NCBI GenBank assembly: GCA_003170315.1
Contig: PNAH01000036.1
Coordinates: forward strand, 1-48,444
DNA from: Acidimicrobiaceae bacterium
GTDB taxonomy: Bacteria > Actinomycetota > Acidimicrobiia > Acidimicrobiales > RAAP-2
Length of the DNA: 48,444 nt
Direction: 5' to 3'
Both the position numbers and the translations under genes were made by a program. Positions 48,068-48,444 of this stretch are shown here, one piece after another. The notes under the pieces were generated by a model. That model saw nothing but the letters and a program-made list of their open reading frames with translations, was not told where the DNA came from and ran no database searches. Position 1 is the first letter of the stretch. Each line of letters begins with the position of its first letter.

Positions 48068-48444
48068 CGCTATCTCACGGTGGTTCGACACGCGAAGTCG
48101 GGGCCGGCCAAGCCCGGGGAGTCGGACTTCGCACGCACGCTGAACAAGCGCGGCCGCGACGAGTGCGAACGCCTGCGCAAGTGGGCGAGTGACCCCGACG
48201 AACTGGGTCGATTCGGACCCGTGACCGCGCTGGTGAGTTCGGCCGCTCGAACGCGCGAGACCTTTCGACGGGCCTTTCACGGCACGGCCCTCGTCGAGCG
48301 CTGCGAATTCAGTGAACTCATTTACAACGGGCGTCGCGATGTCAGCGCCGAGGACCTCTTGATCGACCTCGCGGCCATCGACCCGGTCTCGACGTCACTG
48401 TTGGTGGTCGCTCACAATCCCACCGTTCACGAGGTGATGATCAC
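48065..48444 (+). CDS. sixA: Phosphohistidine phosphatase SixA-like (3' end cut by window edge)
   Basis: The first 126 residues of a histidine-phosphatase-superfamily protein run off the right edge. The phosphoaccepting RHAKSG (8-13) opens the protein, followed by LNKRGRDECERL, SSAARTRETF, and LVVAHNPTVHE, whose histidine completes the site. This small branch (SixA) dephosphorylates phosphohistidine proteins; the actinobacterial target is not known. ATG 48065 is used. Confidence 0.8.
   Translation, partial: MRYLTVVRHAKSGPAKPGESDFARTLNKRGRDECERLRKWASDPDELGRFGPVTALVSSAARTRETFRRAFHGTALVERCEFSELIYNGRRDVSAEDLLIDLAAIDPVSTSLLVVAHNPTVHEVMI

Noticed and set aside
46463..48280. A 605-residue minus-strand frame across recR and uppP
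   Set aside because: Its composition is Arg/His/Gly-rich shadow sequence, antisense to recR and out of frame with uppP, both of which are certain.

Overview
The window looks like a chromosomal segment of a high-GC Gram-positive bacterium, most likely an actinomycete of the Acidimicrobiia or a near relative (inference). Supporting genes are a SenX3/RegX3-type two-component pair, a MarP-type periplasmic protease, a ROK/polyphosphate-type glucokinase, a luciferase-like probable F420 enzyme, and the actinobacterial linkage of heme-A genes to an ABC exporter. Genes are dense, often overlap by 1-8 bases, and are mostly housekeeping. No insertion sequence, integrase, phage gene or CRISPR array was seen.

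Layout. 1-6.7 kb: truncated membrane protein, hot-dog thioesterase with a class III aminotransferase, tRNA-Ile, TesB-like thioesterase, and a coupled trio (membrane protein, DUF2252, CtaG-like). 6.7-12.3 kb: tRNA-Ala, divergent ctaA and ctaB, a TlpA-like thioredoxin, an ABC-2 exporter and serS. 12.3-19.2 kb: regX3-senX3 and, divergent from them, a tightly overlapping five-gene operon for a minimal type IV secretion-like machine (VirB2-like, VirB6-like, a VirB4 split in two, VirD4-like) with no relaxase or cell-wall hydrolase. 19.2-25.1 kb: glucokinase, M20 amidohydrolase, two near-identical tRNA-Arg genes (ACG and TCG anticodons) enclosing a P-loop kinase, a secreted helical protein and tryptophanase, then a small candidate di-heme membrane protein. 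25.4-31.1 kb: anchored exported protein, a reductive-pyrimidine or hydantoin operon, and UDP-sulfoquinovose synthase. 31.4-38.5 kb: membrane protein, a small one-helix protein coupled to a DUF3445 protein, acyl-CoA dehydrogenase, DUF2510 membrane protein, BNR-type lipoprotein, MarP-like protease and gabT. 38.6-43.4 kb: tRNA-Ser(CGA), tadA, a PhnX-like HAD hydrolase, a multi-PAS histidine kinase and an ice-binding-like surface protein. 43.4-48.4 kb: AT-rich spacer, methyltransferase, tRNA-Ser(GGA), SRP RNA (ffs), dnaX, recR, uppP, and a truncated sixA.

Two window-wide patterns stand out. Many first genes of transcription units have a -10-like hexamer (TANNNT or NANNNT) ending six, sometimes five to eight, bases before the start codon with no Shine-Dalgarno sequence, which is the geometry of leaderless mRNAs; I used it to choose several starts. 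Convergent neighbours repeatedly overlap at their stops, three times sharing the same four bases. The best candidate for an under-described system is the minimal secretion-like operon at 14.4-19.2 kb.
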